Assembly: GCA_041946865.1 (NCBI GenBank) | Contig: JBHGBF010000295.1 | Span: forward strand, 1 to 5,901 | Length of the DNA: 5,901 nucleotides | Source of the DNA: RPQK01 sp041946865 | GTDB taxonomy: Bacteria; Acidobacteriota; UBA6911; RPQK01 | Direction: 5' to 3' | Shown: positions 1-5,684 of the stretch, in pieces | Layout of the letters: each line of letters begins with the position of its first letter | How positions within the stretch are numbered: position 1 is the stretch's first letter | Translations under genes and position numbers: made by a program | Notes under the pieces: generated by a model | What the model was told of the DNA's origin: nothing | Databases searched by the model: none | Seen by the model: only the letters and a program-made list of their open reading frames with translations

Positions 1-33
1 CCTAACGCCTTCGGCGTAAAAACGTTCACACAT
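1..33 (-). CDS. possible 5' end of a leftward gene, cut by the window edge
   Basis: Reading leftward, an ATG at 33-31 opens a frame that stays open for 11 codons to the window edge (MCERFYAEGVR). This ATG is the last three bases of the conserved tail of the structured repeat at 31-69, and the copy at the other end of the window also ends in an ATG that opens an outward frame. No clear Shine-Dalgarno sequence precedes it. Eleven open codons are expected by chance more often than not, so the evidence is weak and rests mainly on the symmetry with 5872. I do not recognise a family from so few residues. Confidence 0.22.
   Translation of the reverse strand, partial: MCERFYAEGVR
5..17. repeat. small hairpin with 3-nt loop
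   Basis: ACGCC and GGCGT flank a TTC loop (loop GAA on the minus strand). The form matches the CCCGAAGGG hairpins near the right end of the window: short GC stem with a GAA loop. On the minus strand it lies just beyond the repeat tail at 31-57 and could be the hairpin of a further repeat copy whose tail is outside the window. It has a T-run on its 5' side in the minus direction, so it is not a terminator for minus-strand transcription. On the plus strand it is followed by five A residues. Confidence 0.45.
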
Positions 34-69
34 CTGTTTATTTTCGCCAAAGTCCAGGGCTCTACGAGC
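31..69 (-). repeat. structured repeat, left copy (hairpin plus conserved 27-nt tail)
   Basis: On the minus strand this reads as a hairpin (GCTC, loop GTA, GAGC; 69-59), one extra C, and then a 27-nt tail (57-31) beginning CTGGACTTTGGCG and ending CAGATG. The tail matches the copy at 5848-5874 at 25 of 27 positions, in inverted orientation. The tail contains the near-dyad ACTTT-GGCG-AAAAT, which is a perfect dyad in the right copy. The stem sequence differs from the right copy yet remains fully complementary. I found no target-site duplication outside the copies. It could be a dispersed REP/MITE-like element, or a shared 5' leader of two outward-facing genes. Confidence 0.75.
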
Positions 70-83
70 AAACAGGAATCAGC

Positions 84-218
84 ATGATCCTCGATGCTAA
101 AGAGTTTCGAAGGTTTTTCGACTGCGTCTGGCGATTACGTGCTAAGCAGGCCGGCTGGAATCTCGAGCTTATTCACGCGGGGAAGGGCTGTACATTCCGG
201 TTGTCGGCGTCAAAATGA
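84..218 (+). CDS. small hypothetical protein, 44 residues
   Basis: An ATG at 84 follows AACAGGAA with AGGA about eight bases upstream, a plausible ribosome-binding site. The frame encodes a 44-residue protein starting MILDAKEFRRFF and ending in TGA at 216-218. It is rich in basic and aromatic residues, with no transmembrane segment or cysteine motif. I do not recognise a family. Its stop overlaps the ATG at 215 as ATGA; that ATG is the upstream alternative start of the PhzF gene, so the two could be translationally coupled. It could be a real small protein, a leader peptide for the next gene, or the remnant of a longer gene. Nothing in the sequence decides between these. Confidence 0.4.
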   Translation: MILDAKEFRRFFDCVWRLRAKQAGWNLELIHAGKGCTFRLSASK

Positions 219-256
219 TACGGTCTGATTCAGGCACGCGAGGGGCTCTGCGCGCC

Positions 257-261
257 GGGAG
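257..261 (+). promoter_or_regulatory. Shine-Dalgarno supporting the PhzF start at 272
   Basis: GGGAG lies ten bases before the ATG at 272. The alternative in-frame ATG at 215 has no purine-rich site before it. The 19 residues between the two ATGs also precede the usual family N-terminus, so both observations favour 272. Confidence 0.55.
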
Positions 262-271
262 ATTGATTGAT

Positions 272-1069
272 ATGTCGATTCAGTATTACCACGTAGACGC
301 CTTCACCGGTACTCTCTTCTCTGGTAACCCAGCGGGGGTATGCGTTCTTCCCGCTTTTCCCAGTGACCATCTCATGCAGAAGATTGCCGCCGAGAATCGA
401 CACTCTCAAACCGCCTTTGTGGTCCCGCGCGCTGATGGCGACTTTGACTTGCGCTGGTTCACTCCCGAACTTGAGGACGATCTGTGCGGGCACGCGACTC
501 TGGCCTCGGCCTACGTCCTGTCACTTCGCCGACATCGGGTATGGCCGGTCCGCTTTCACACGTGCAGCGGCGTGTTGACGGTCACGCGTGACGGAGAAAG
601 TTTCCAGATGGACTTCCCCGCCTGGCCGCCTCGCCCCTGCGACGCGCCGGCCGCGTTGCTGCCGGCGCTCGGCCTGCAGGCGGTACACGCCCTGGGAAAG
701 GCTCGTGATTACCTTGTCGTCGTCGACAGCGCTGAACTCATCCGCACGCTCTCCCCCGATTTTCGCGCCTTGGCCAAGGTGGATGTCGGCATTGGCGGCG
801 TCATCGTTACCGCTCCGGGCGAGGGCGATGTCGATTTCGTGTTCCGCTTCTTCTGCCCTGCGGTTGGCATCAACGAGGATCCGGCCACGGGCTCGATCCA
901 GTGCACACTCGTTCCATACTGGGCCAGACGACTGGGCAAGAGCACGCTACGTGCACAACAGTTGAGTGTACGTCAGGGTGAATTCCGATGCCAACTGGCC
1001 GGCGATCGAGTGAAAATCACCGGTAACGCCCGCCTGTATTTGAAGGGTACGCTGGAAGTCGACACATGA
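272..1069 (+). CDS. PhzF/YddE-family isomerase-like protein, Gln at the catalytic Glu position
   Basis: The 265-residue protein matches the PhzF (phenazine biosynthesis-like, diaminopimelate-epimerase fold) family in length and motifs. It starts YYHVDAFTGTLFSGNPAG (residues 5-22), with LRWFTPELEDDLCGHATLAS at 60-79 and NEDPATGS at 201-208. Known PhzF enzymes use Glu45, His74 and Asp208 for acid/base isomerisation. Here His74 and Asp203 fit two of these, but the Glu position in the usual SETAF segment is Gln46 (SQTAF; codon CAA at 407-409). The protein is closer in wording to the YddE/PBLD-like branch, whose substrates are mostly unknown, than to true phenazine PhzF, and no other phenazine gene is present. 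It is predicted to be cytoplasmic, with no signal peptide. The ATG at 215 would add 19 residues with no family precedent. It converges on the minus-strand cluster across 86 nt. That spacer contains the matched heptamers TAACAGC and GCTGTTA, but they are too far apart for a terminator and no T-run follows. Confidence 0.93.
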   Translation: MSIQYYHVDAFTGTLFSGNPAGVCVLPAFPSDHLMQKIAAENRHSQTAFVVPRADGDFDLRWFTPELEDDLCGHATLASAYVLSLRRHRVWPVRFHTCSGVLTVTRDGESFQMDFPAWPPRPCDAPAALLPALGLQAVHALGKARDYLVVVDSAELIRTLSPDFRALAKVDVGIGGVIVTAPGEGDVDFVFRFFCPAVGINEDPATGSIQCTLVPYWARRLGKSTLRAQQLSVRQGEFRCQLAGDRVKITGNARLYLKGTLEVDT

Positions 1070-1155
1070 CGCTTCGGGTAACAGCGGGTCGGGCGGGCCG
1101 CCAGAGACTTCAGCCGTCGCGGCAACGGAAATCCAGGTCGCAAGTACGGCGGCTG

Positions 1156-2583
1156 TTAGACGGCGCCGAGGCCGAGTCCGGTCAATTCTCCGGTCTGCAT
1201 GGTGCCGTCCTTGATCAGGAAGATCCCTGGAAACCGCGATTCCCAACTCTTGTTGGCTGCCGGAACATACTGGCGGGAGTTTGCCTCAATGGCTGCGACC
1301 CCCGGCACATGGGCAGCCAACCCGGCTGAGTGAATCAGCGAGGCGCCCGGACAGGTCAAATCCTGAACGCACAGGAACATCTTGAGTTTCTGAGCGGCCG
1401 CCGCCATGAGGAGCGCCTGGCTCTGTCCTTTGCACGCCTTGAGCGCTGCTCCCGTGTAGCCCATCTCTTTGGCGAGCAGCAGGCTTCGGAGATCGGTCAA
1501 CGACTCGTCGATCACAACCGGACGCAGCTTCGAGGCCTGGTGCATGACATTGGCCCGGTCGCTCTCGAGATCTCGCCTGGTCGGCTGCTCGATATACTGA
1601 ATGCGCTCAAACCCGGCCGGGGTCTTCGCGCGCACCTGCTCGAGAAACGCCATCAGGTACTCGACATTCCGGCACTTTTCGTTAAAATCCAGCGAGTAAA
1701 ACCACTGCCCCACGCTGCGTTTCTGCTGGGTCTCTGCCGCCACCTGATCAACCCGCACCACCCGGTTCACGTCCCAATCGAGATTATCCCCATTCAGCTT
1801 GATCTTGATATGCGTCAGGCCGTTGTAGTTGATCCACTCCGGAAGCGTCTCCGGCAATCCGTCGTTAAGGCGGGTTTTGATGTCTTCCTCGAGGATCGGG
1901 TCCACGGCGCCGACCAGGTGGTAAAGAGGCATGCGGGGTTTCGGAGCGCGTAGCACATACTTGTCGAGCCATTCCCCCTTGAATTCCGGCCCCAGGTAGT
2001 GAGAAAGGTCCTTCGGCATGGAATCGGGGCCGTAGGTGAGATAAGAGCTGACCTTCTTCAGCTTCCCAAAAGCGTCGTGCACAGCCGCGTCGAAGGGACT
2101 GGCAGTGACCAGCGTGCAGAGTTTCGGAATAGGATGAGCCAGACTCAGTTTCTTCGAAAGGTCGTCCGCTTCGGCCAGATAAAGGGGCTCTGCCTCATGG
2201 TCCAGATCGATCGGATGGCCGTACGCGCCCAGGGCTGACAAAACCTTGGCAATGCGGCCCGCCAGGACTTTCATGGCGTTCAGGGTCGTCTCATAGCTCA
2301 TCTCCTGAGACGGGAACGACCAGACGTTCCCCAGCGGCATGGAGCCGAATCCTTTGGCGGTGTGACCAAACGCTGTCTCGACCGTGCACGTCACATTCAA
2401 CAGCGTGACGCGGTCGACCACCGTCCCTCCGAACTTGATGGGAGTCCGGTACAAGTAATCTTCAAAGCTGAAGTCGAGATCCTTGACGGTAACCCCGGCG
2501 CTCTTCATCTTCGGCTGAAGCAGATTAAGCGCCGGAGCCCCGGCGCTGAGTTGAAGCATTCGACGACGGCTCATTCTGCTCAT
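1156..2583 (-). CDS. enolase-superfamily enzyme, MLE/mandelate-racemase-like, with Tat-like signal
   Basis: The 475-residue protein has the ordered active-site set of the muconate-lactonizing-enzyme subgroup: KIK (Lys260, Lys262) at the end of barrel strand 2, metal ligands Asp299 (LDFNE), Glu332 (IEQP) and Asp359 (IDES), and Lys382 (LKACKG) as the opposite-face base. Such enzymes abstract a proton alpha to a carboxylate and then racemise, dehydrate, cycloisomerise or epimerise; which one cannot be read here. The N-terminus, MSRMSRRRMLQLSAG, carries a twin-arginine-like motif with a short hydrophobic stretch but no obvious AxA cleavage site, so export is possible but not certain. Residues 34-250 form a long capping region, and at 475 residues the protein is longer than classic MLEs (about 370). 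The start at 2583 is chosen because it forms TAATG with the stop of the upstream gene, has GGGAAG just before it and puts the Arg pair near the N-terminus. In-frame ATGs at 2595 and 2634 are alternatives. It is the last gene of the cluster, with no clear terminator after it. Confidence 0.9.
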   Translation of the reverse strand: MSRMSRRRMLQLSAGAPALNLLQPKMKSAGVTVKDLDFSFEDYLYRTPIKFGGTVVDRVTLLNVTCTVETAFGHTAKGFGSMPLGNVWSFPSQEMSYETTLNAMKVLAGRIAKVLSALGAYGHPIDLDHEAEPLYLAEADDLSKKLSLAHPIPKLCTLVTASPFDAAVHDAFGKLKKVSSYLTYGPDSMPKDLSHYLGPEFKGEWLDKYVLRAPKPRMPLYHLVGAVDPILEEDIKTRLNDGLPETLPEWINYNGLTHIKIKLNGDNLDWDVNRVVRVDQVAAETQQKRSVGQWFYSLDFNEKCRNVEYLMAFLEQVRAKTPAGFERIQYIEQPTRRDLESDRANVMHQASKLRPVVIDESLTDLRSLLLAKEMGYTGAALKACKGQSQALLMAAAAQKLKMFLCVQDLTCPGASLIHSAGLAAHVPGVAAIEANSRQYVPAANKSWESRFPGIFLIKDGTMQTGELTGLGLGAV

Positions 2584-2593
2584 TAGTCTTCCC
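2581..2593 (-). promoter_or_regulatory. TAATG stop-start overlap with ribosome-binding site
   Basis: On the minus strand GGGAAG (2593-2588) is followed four bases later by TAATG, in which the TAA of the TIM-barrel gene and the ATG of the enolase-superfamily gene share one base. This arrangement implies translational coupling and similar amounts of the two Tat-type proteins. It is the main evidence for the start at 2583. Confidence 0.7.
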
Positions 2594-3536
2594 ATGTTTT
2601 CCCCGAGCTGGGCGTGTATGCCTGGGCCAGGCACTTCCTCAAAAATTCAAGGTCACGTTTGGCCGCGATCAGCGTGTTGTCTTGTTTCTGCGCCTTGTCC
2701 TGGCCCGGTATCCCGTATTCCAGGTGGACTGAGACCGGGCCCTGAAACCCGGCCGCCGCCAGCATGCTGCAGAAAGCCGGCCAGTTCACCATTCCCTGGC
2801 CAAGGGGACAGTTGATCTGCTGCCAGCCTTTTCCCGGTATCTTGTCCCAGTAAAAGTCCTTCACAGCGATCATTTTCAGACGAGAGGAGACCAGCTGCGC
2901 GGAGACCTTCCAGCCGATGCCGCCTCCTTCAACCACGGCATGCCTGATGTCGTAATAGTAACCGGCCCATTTCGGATCCAGCTTCTCGATAATGCCTGCC
3001 ACATCCCAGACCGGTCCGCCCACATATCCGGCGTGGTTGTGATATCCGACCTGCACGCCGTGTCGTGCCGCCATTTCGACCAGCCGGGTCAGCTGCCGCC
3101 GGACGTTTTCAAGCTCGGCTCGCACATCCTGGAGTTGATACTTATAATAGCCAGGCTTGATGTAGGGGACCTTCAGCCGGCCGGCCCGCGAGAGGATAGG
3201 CTCAGCTGCAGGATCGTCAGCGGACAGCAAAGCCGTGGTCAGCATCGGGACCTGCACGCCTGCCGCCCGAAGCGCCTGGACTGCCGGCTCCAGTTCATCT
3301 TGAGCCCGCTCGGGTAACACGTGTCCACCGGGTCGAACCGTGAGGTCAACACCTTCAAAACCGGCATTCTTCACGACCGGCCCGAGGTCCTTCCAATGGA
3401 GACCGGGGAGATGCTTCGAGAAAAGGCAGATCGGCCCCTGAAACGGACGAGGCGCAGCAACAGTTCGACCCTGCAGCCCGGCCGCCAGCGCGGCTCCACT
3501 GCCTGCCATGAACATCCTTCTTGTCAACTCTTGCAT
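2583..3536 (-). CDS. Tat-signal sugar phosphate isomerase/epimerase-like TIM-barrel protein
   Basis: The 317-residue protein belongs to the xylose-isomerase-like TIM-barrel (AP endonuclease family 2) superfamily. It has an N-terminal twin-arginine signal (TRRMFM at 5-10, then an Ala/Gly-rich hydrophobic stretch to about residue 28, ending TVAA). Family segments follow: GFEGVDL (59-65), GYHNHAG (164-170), YYDIRHA (194-200, Asp196 a likely metal ligand), KDFYW (226-230), PLGQG (244-248) and HLEYG (271-275, Glu273 a likely metal ligand). Members are sugar isomerases, epimerases, dehydratases or hydroxypyruvate isomerases. In the usual four-ligand set the first Glu and the His before KD are not evident here (GYHNH, and Ala224 before VKD), so metal binding may differ. 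The start at 3536 places the RR motif at the N-terminus, although it has no strong ribosome-binding site. A TTG at 3626 overlapping the SDR stop would add 30 Pro/Leu-rich residues and is less likely. The gene is coupled to the downstream enolase-superfamily gene. Confidence 0.88.
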   Translation of the reverse strand: MQELTRRMFMAGSGAALAAGLQGRTVAAPRPFQGPICLFSKHLPGLHWKDLGPVVKNAGFEGVDLTVRPGGHVLPERAQDELEPAVQALRAAGVQVPMLTTALLSADDPAAEPILSRAGRLKVPYIKPGYYKYQLQDVRAELENVRRQLTRLVEMAARHGVQVGYHNHAGYVGGPVWDVAGIIEKLDPKWAGYYYDIRHAVVEGGGIGWKVSAQLVSSRLKMIAVKDFYWDKIPGKGWQQINCPLGQGMVNWPAFCSMLAAAGFQGPVSVHLEYGIPGQDKAQKQDNTLIAAKRDLEFLRKCLAQAYTPSSGKTWED

Positions 3537-3622
3537 GACGGCGATTATCGACGATGTGCGCGGCGGTTGCAAACAGGGAGTTGGGAGCGCCGGCAAAGCG
3601 GCCACGCCCACGTGCAGGTAAT

Positions 3623-4414
3623 TCAATCCTTCTTAGGCAATGCCCGGGTGGAGCCGGTCGAGATGCCGCCATCGACCAGAAGGGTCTGGCCGGTCACGTA
3701 CTGGCTCGCGTCTGAGGCGAGAAACACGACCGCACCGTCCAGATCGTGCGGCTGGCCGGGACGCTTCAGCGGGATCCGATCGACCAGGTACTCGACCCAC
3801 TCCTTGCTTTCGTACATCACCGCGTTTTGTGCGGTCTTGAACCAGCCGGGCGCCAGGCAGTTCACGGTAATTCCATAGCAGCCCCAATCGTCGGCGAGAC
3901 TCATGGTCAACTGTCTGGTCCCTCCCCGGCTGGCGCAGTACGGGGCGAGCCCGGCGTAACCGAAAACGCTCGTCACCGATCCGATGTTGATAATCCGGCC
4001 GTAACGACGCGGGATCATATGCCGGGCAACAGCCTGGGCCACGAAGAACGTGCCCCGCAGGTTGGTGTTCAAAACCAGGTTCCAGTCATCCCAGGTGATT
4101 TCCAGAGAGGGCTTTCGAACATTACATCCGGCGTTGTTCACCAGGATATCGATGCGGCCATAGTGTCCGACCGCCGCTTCAACCATTCGCTGGATGCTCG
4201 CGTAGTCCTGAACGTCAAGCTCGAGTGGAAAGGCTTGTCGTCCCAATTCTTCTATCTCGCACTTGAAGGCCGCCAGAGACTCCGCCTTCCGGCTGGTGAT
4301 AACCAGGTCGGCCCCGGCTCGCGCGAGAGCCCTTCCCAGATATTGGCCAAGTCCTCGGCTTGTGCCCGTCACCAGCGAGACTTTCCCGGTCAGATCAAAA
4401 AGCTTGTTCTCCAT
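3623..4414 (-). CDS. short-chain dehydrogenase/reductase, Arg in place of catalytic Lys
   Basis: The 263-residue protein is a classical SDR of the gluconate-5-dehydrogenase/FabG-like type. It has TGTSRGLG (16-23) for the dinucleotide, NNAG (93-96), the tetrad Asn118 and Ser146, and Tyr159. The fourth tetrad residue, Lys in YxxxK, is Arg163 (YCASR; codon CGG on the minus strand at 3928-3926). The C-terminal TGQTLLVDGG (241-250) is typical. Arg20 in the glycine motif and Arg42 after strand 2 suggest NADP(H), an inference from family rules. It is cytoplasmic. It would oxidise or reduce a hydroxyl/keto group on a sugar or sugar acid. The start at ATG 4414 has GAGG eight bases upstream, overlapping the stop of the preceding dehydrogenase gene, with only 10 nt between genes. 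The next gene follows after 86 nt. Arg at this position may be typical of this subfamily or may weaken activity. Confidence 0.92.
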   Translation of the reverse strand: MENKLFDLTGKVSLVTGTSRGLGQYLGRALARAGADLVITSRKAESLAAFKCEIEELGRQAFPLELDVQDYASIQRMVEAAVGHYGRIDILVNNAGCNVRKPSLEITWDDWNLVLNTNLRGTFFVAQAVARHMIPRRYGRIINIGSVTSVFGYAGLAPYCASRGGTRQLTMSLADDWGCYGITVNCLAPGWFKTAQNAVMYESKEWVEYLVDRIPLKRPGQPHDLDGAVVFLASDASQYVTGQTLLVDGGISTGSTRALPKKD

Positions 4415-4427
4415 TGATGCAACCTCA
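4415..4427 (-). promoter_or_regulatory. ribosome-binding site overlapping an upstream stop codon
   Basis: On the minus strand the TGA of the zinc dehydrogenase gene (4427-4425) overlaps GAGG (4426-4423), which lies eight bases before the SDR ATG. This tight junction argues for one transcript and for translational coupling of the two dehydrogenases. Confidence 0.65.
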
Positions 4428-5459
4428 CTCAGGCTTCAGAATGACCTTCATCAAACCCGGTTCCTTCCGGTACAGCCGGTCGAACCACGCTGCTCCATCC
4501 GCGAGCGCGGCGGTGGCGCTCAGTAAAACGTCCACGTCCAGCTTGCCTCGGGCGATCATGTCGAGGCAGGCCGGATATTCACCTCTCGAAGCACAACAAC
4601 CAAGCAGGGTCAGCTCTCGCGTCACGGCCACCTGAAGCGGAAACTCGACCATCGGGGCCAGGTTACCGACCAGAGCGGCTTTCCCGCCTTTTCTGACGGA
4701 GCCGAGGGCCGTTTGAACGGCTGCGGTGATCCCCACCGCCTCAAAGGAAGCGTCCGCCCCGCGGCCGCCGGTCAGGCGACGGATTTCAGCCGCACTGTCT
4801 TCCCTGGAGGAATTCAGCCCCGCATCGGCCCCCAATCGGCAAGCCAGATCGAGCCTGGCGTCCTCAACATCAACCGCCAGGATTTGCCCGCAACCGGACA
4901 GACGGAGCGCCTGTATGACCAGCAGCCCGATCATTCCGGCACCCACAACCACAGCAGTATCGTTGATGGACAAGTGAGAACGGTTGACGGCGTGGAAGGC
5001 GATCGAGCACGGCTCGATCATCGCGGCTCGCTCAAAACTGAGTGAATCGGGGATTCGGTAGAGGATCCGTTCGGGAACCGCGACGTATTCGGCAAAAGCG
5101 CCGTGCAGGCGATAGTCGCCGCAGGATACGCCCAGAACCCGGCGGTTGTCACACAGGTTGATCTCCCCCCTCCGGCAGAAGAAGCACGAGCCGCAGTAGA
5201 CCGTCGAGTCAAACGTCACCCGATCTCCAGGCCGGAAATCACGGACCTCGCGCCCGACCGCCGTGATCACGCCCGACGCCTCATGGCCCATGATGATCGG
5301 CGGGATTCGCCGGCCAGTGCTGCCGTCCATCCCGTGGACGTCGCTTCCACAGATCCCGCAAGCTCTCACCCGGATCATGACATGGTCAGGCGAGAGAGAC
5401 GGCTCCGGGACTTCTTCATAGACCAACTGACTGTATTCCTTAAGGACCAGAGCTTTCAT
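4425..5459 (-). CDS. zinc-dependent medium-chain alcohol/polyol dehydrogenase
   Basis: The 344-residue protein is a medium-chain dehydrogenase of the sorbitol/threonine/galactitol-phosphate dehydrogenase type. The catalytic zinc set is complete: Cys37 (CGICGSD), His59-Glu60 (GHE) and Glu149 (IEPCS). The structural zinc site is complete: Cys89, Cys92, Cys95 and Cys103. The Rossmann motif GAGMIG is at 173-178, and Asp197 at the end of the second strand predicts NAD(H) rather than NADP(H). It would oxidise a secondary alcohol of a polyol, sugar or amino-acid-like substrate in the cytoplasm; the exact substrate is unknown. The length is normal for the family. ATG 5459 gives the standard N-terminus (MKALVLKEYS), although no clear Shine-Dalgarno is visible before it. 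It is the first gene of the leftward cluster, so the promoter should lie in 5460-5600, but I see no convincing -35/-10 pair. Confidence 0.95.
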   Translation of the reverse strand: MKALVLKEYSQLVYEEVPEPSLSPDHVMIRVRACGICGSDVHGMDGSTGRRIPPIIMGHEASGVITAVGREVRDFRPGDRVTFDSTVYCGSCFFCRRGEINLCDNRRVLGVSCGDYRLHGAFAEYVAVPERILYRIPDSLSFERAAMIEPCSIAFHAVNRSHLSINDTAVVVGAGMIGLLVIQALRLSGCGQILAVDVEDARLDLACRLGADAGLNSSREDSAAEIRRLTGGRGADASFEAVGITAAVQTALGSVRKGGKAALVGNLAPMVEFPLQVAVTRELTLLGCCASRGEYPACLDMIARGKLDVDVLLSATAALADGAAWFDRLYRKEPGLMKVILKPE

Positions 5460-5564
5460 ATGAATCGAAGTCTATAACGGGCGCCTCGCCTTGTCTCTGC
5501 CGAATTTGACAAACGTCGAGACGCCAACCGCCGCAAAATAGCAGATGGACCGGTGAGCAGGCGA

Positions 5565-5603
5565 GTAACCAGGGCTTAAGCGGGTCCCTAACCCCTGGCT
5601 TAC
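5565..5603. repeat. inverted repeat upstream of the dehydrogenase gene
   Basis: GTAACCAGGG (5565-5574) pairs with CCCTGGCTTAC (5593-5603) with one bulged base. The 18-base spacer contains part of the 8-base palindrome GCTTAAGC and the short dyad GGGTCCC. It lies about 105-145 bases upstream of the first gene of the cluster. It could be an operator, a decayed stem-loop repeat or chance. It has no T-run and so does not look like an intrinsic terminator. Confidence 0.4.
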
Positions 5604-5624
5604 AAGTCCTTTACCTCGCATGGC

Positions 5625-5660
5625 GACCCGAAGGGACCGGCCTTTGGCCTGGAATTAAAA
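5625..5660 (+). repeat. diverged third unit of the hairpin-tail repeat
   Basis: GACCCGAAGGGAC is followed by CGGCCTTTGGC. Compare GTCCCGAAGGGAC followed by CTGGACTTTGGC in the unit at 5833-5874, same orientation. The order hairpin, gg-CTTTGGC, A-rich segment is kept, but the distal part is not. The segment also contains a GGCC-TTT-GGCC hairpin at 5639-5649. It may be a decayed copy or an independent sequence of similar composition. Confidence 0.4.
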
Positions 5661-5684
5661 ACGAGTAATGCCTCACTTTTCTTT

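Noticed and set aside
272..1069. Phenazine biosynthesis locus
   Set aside because: Only a PhzF-family member is present, of the YddE/PBLD-like kind, and none of the other phenazine genes are in the window.
1070..1155. Terminator between the convergent PhzF and enolase-superfamily genes (TAACAGC/GCTGTTA and GCCGCC/GGCGGC pairs)
   Set aside because: The pairing segments are more than 40 bases apart and no T-run follows on either strand.
3537..3626. N-terminal extension of the TIM-barrel protein from a TTG overlapping the SDR stop
   Set aside because: The extra 30 residues are Pro/Leu-rich without family precedent and would bury the twin-arginine motif inside the protein. The Tat signal fits the ATG at 3536.
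5460..5520. Sigma-70-like promoter for the leftward operon (TTGTCA and TTATAG on the minus strand)
   Set aside because: The two hexamers are about 29 bases apart and no other pair gives proper spacing with good matches.
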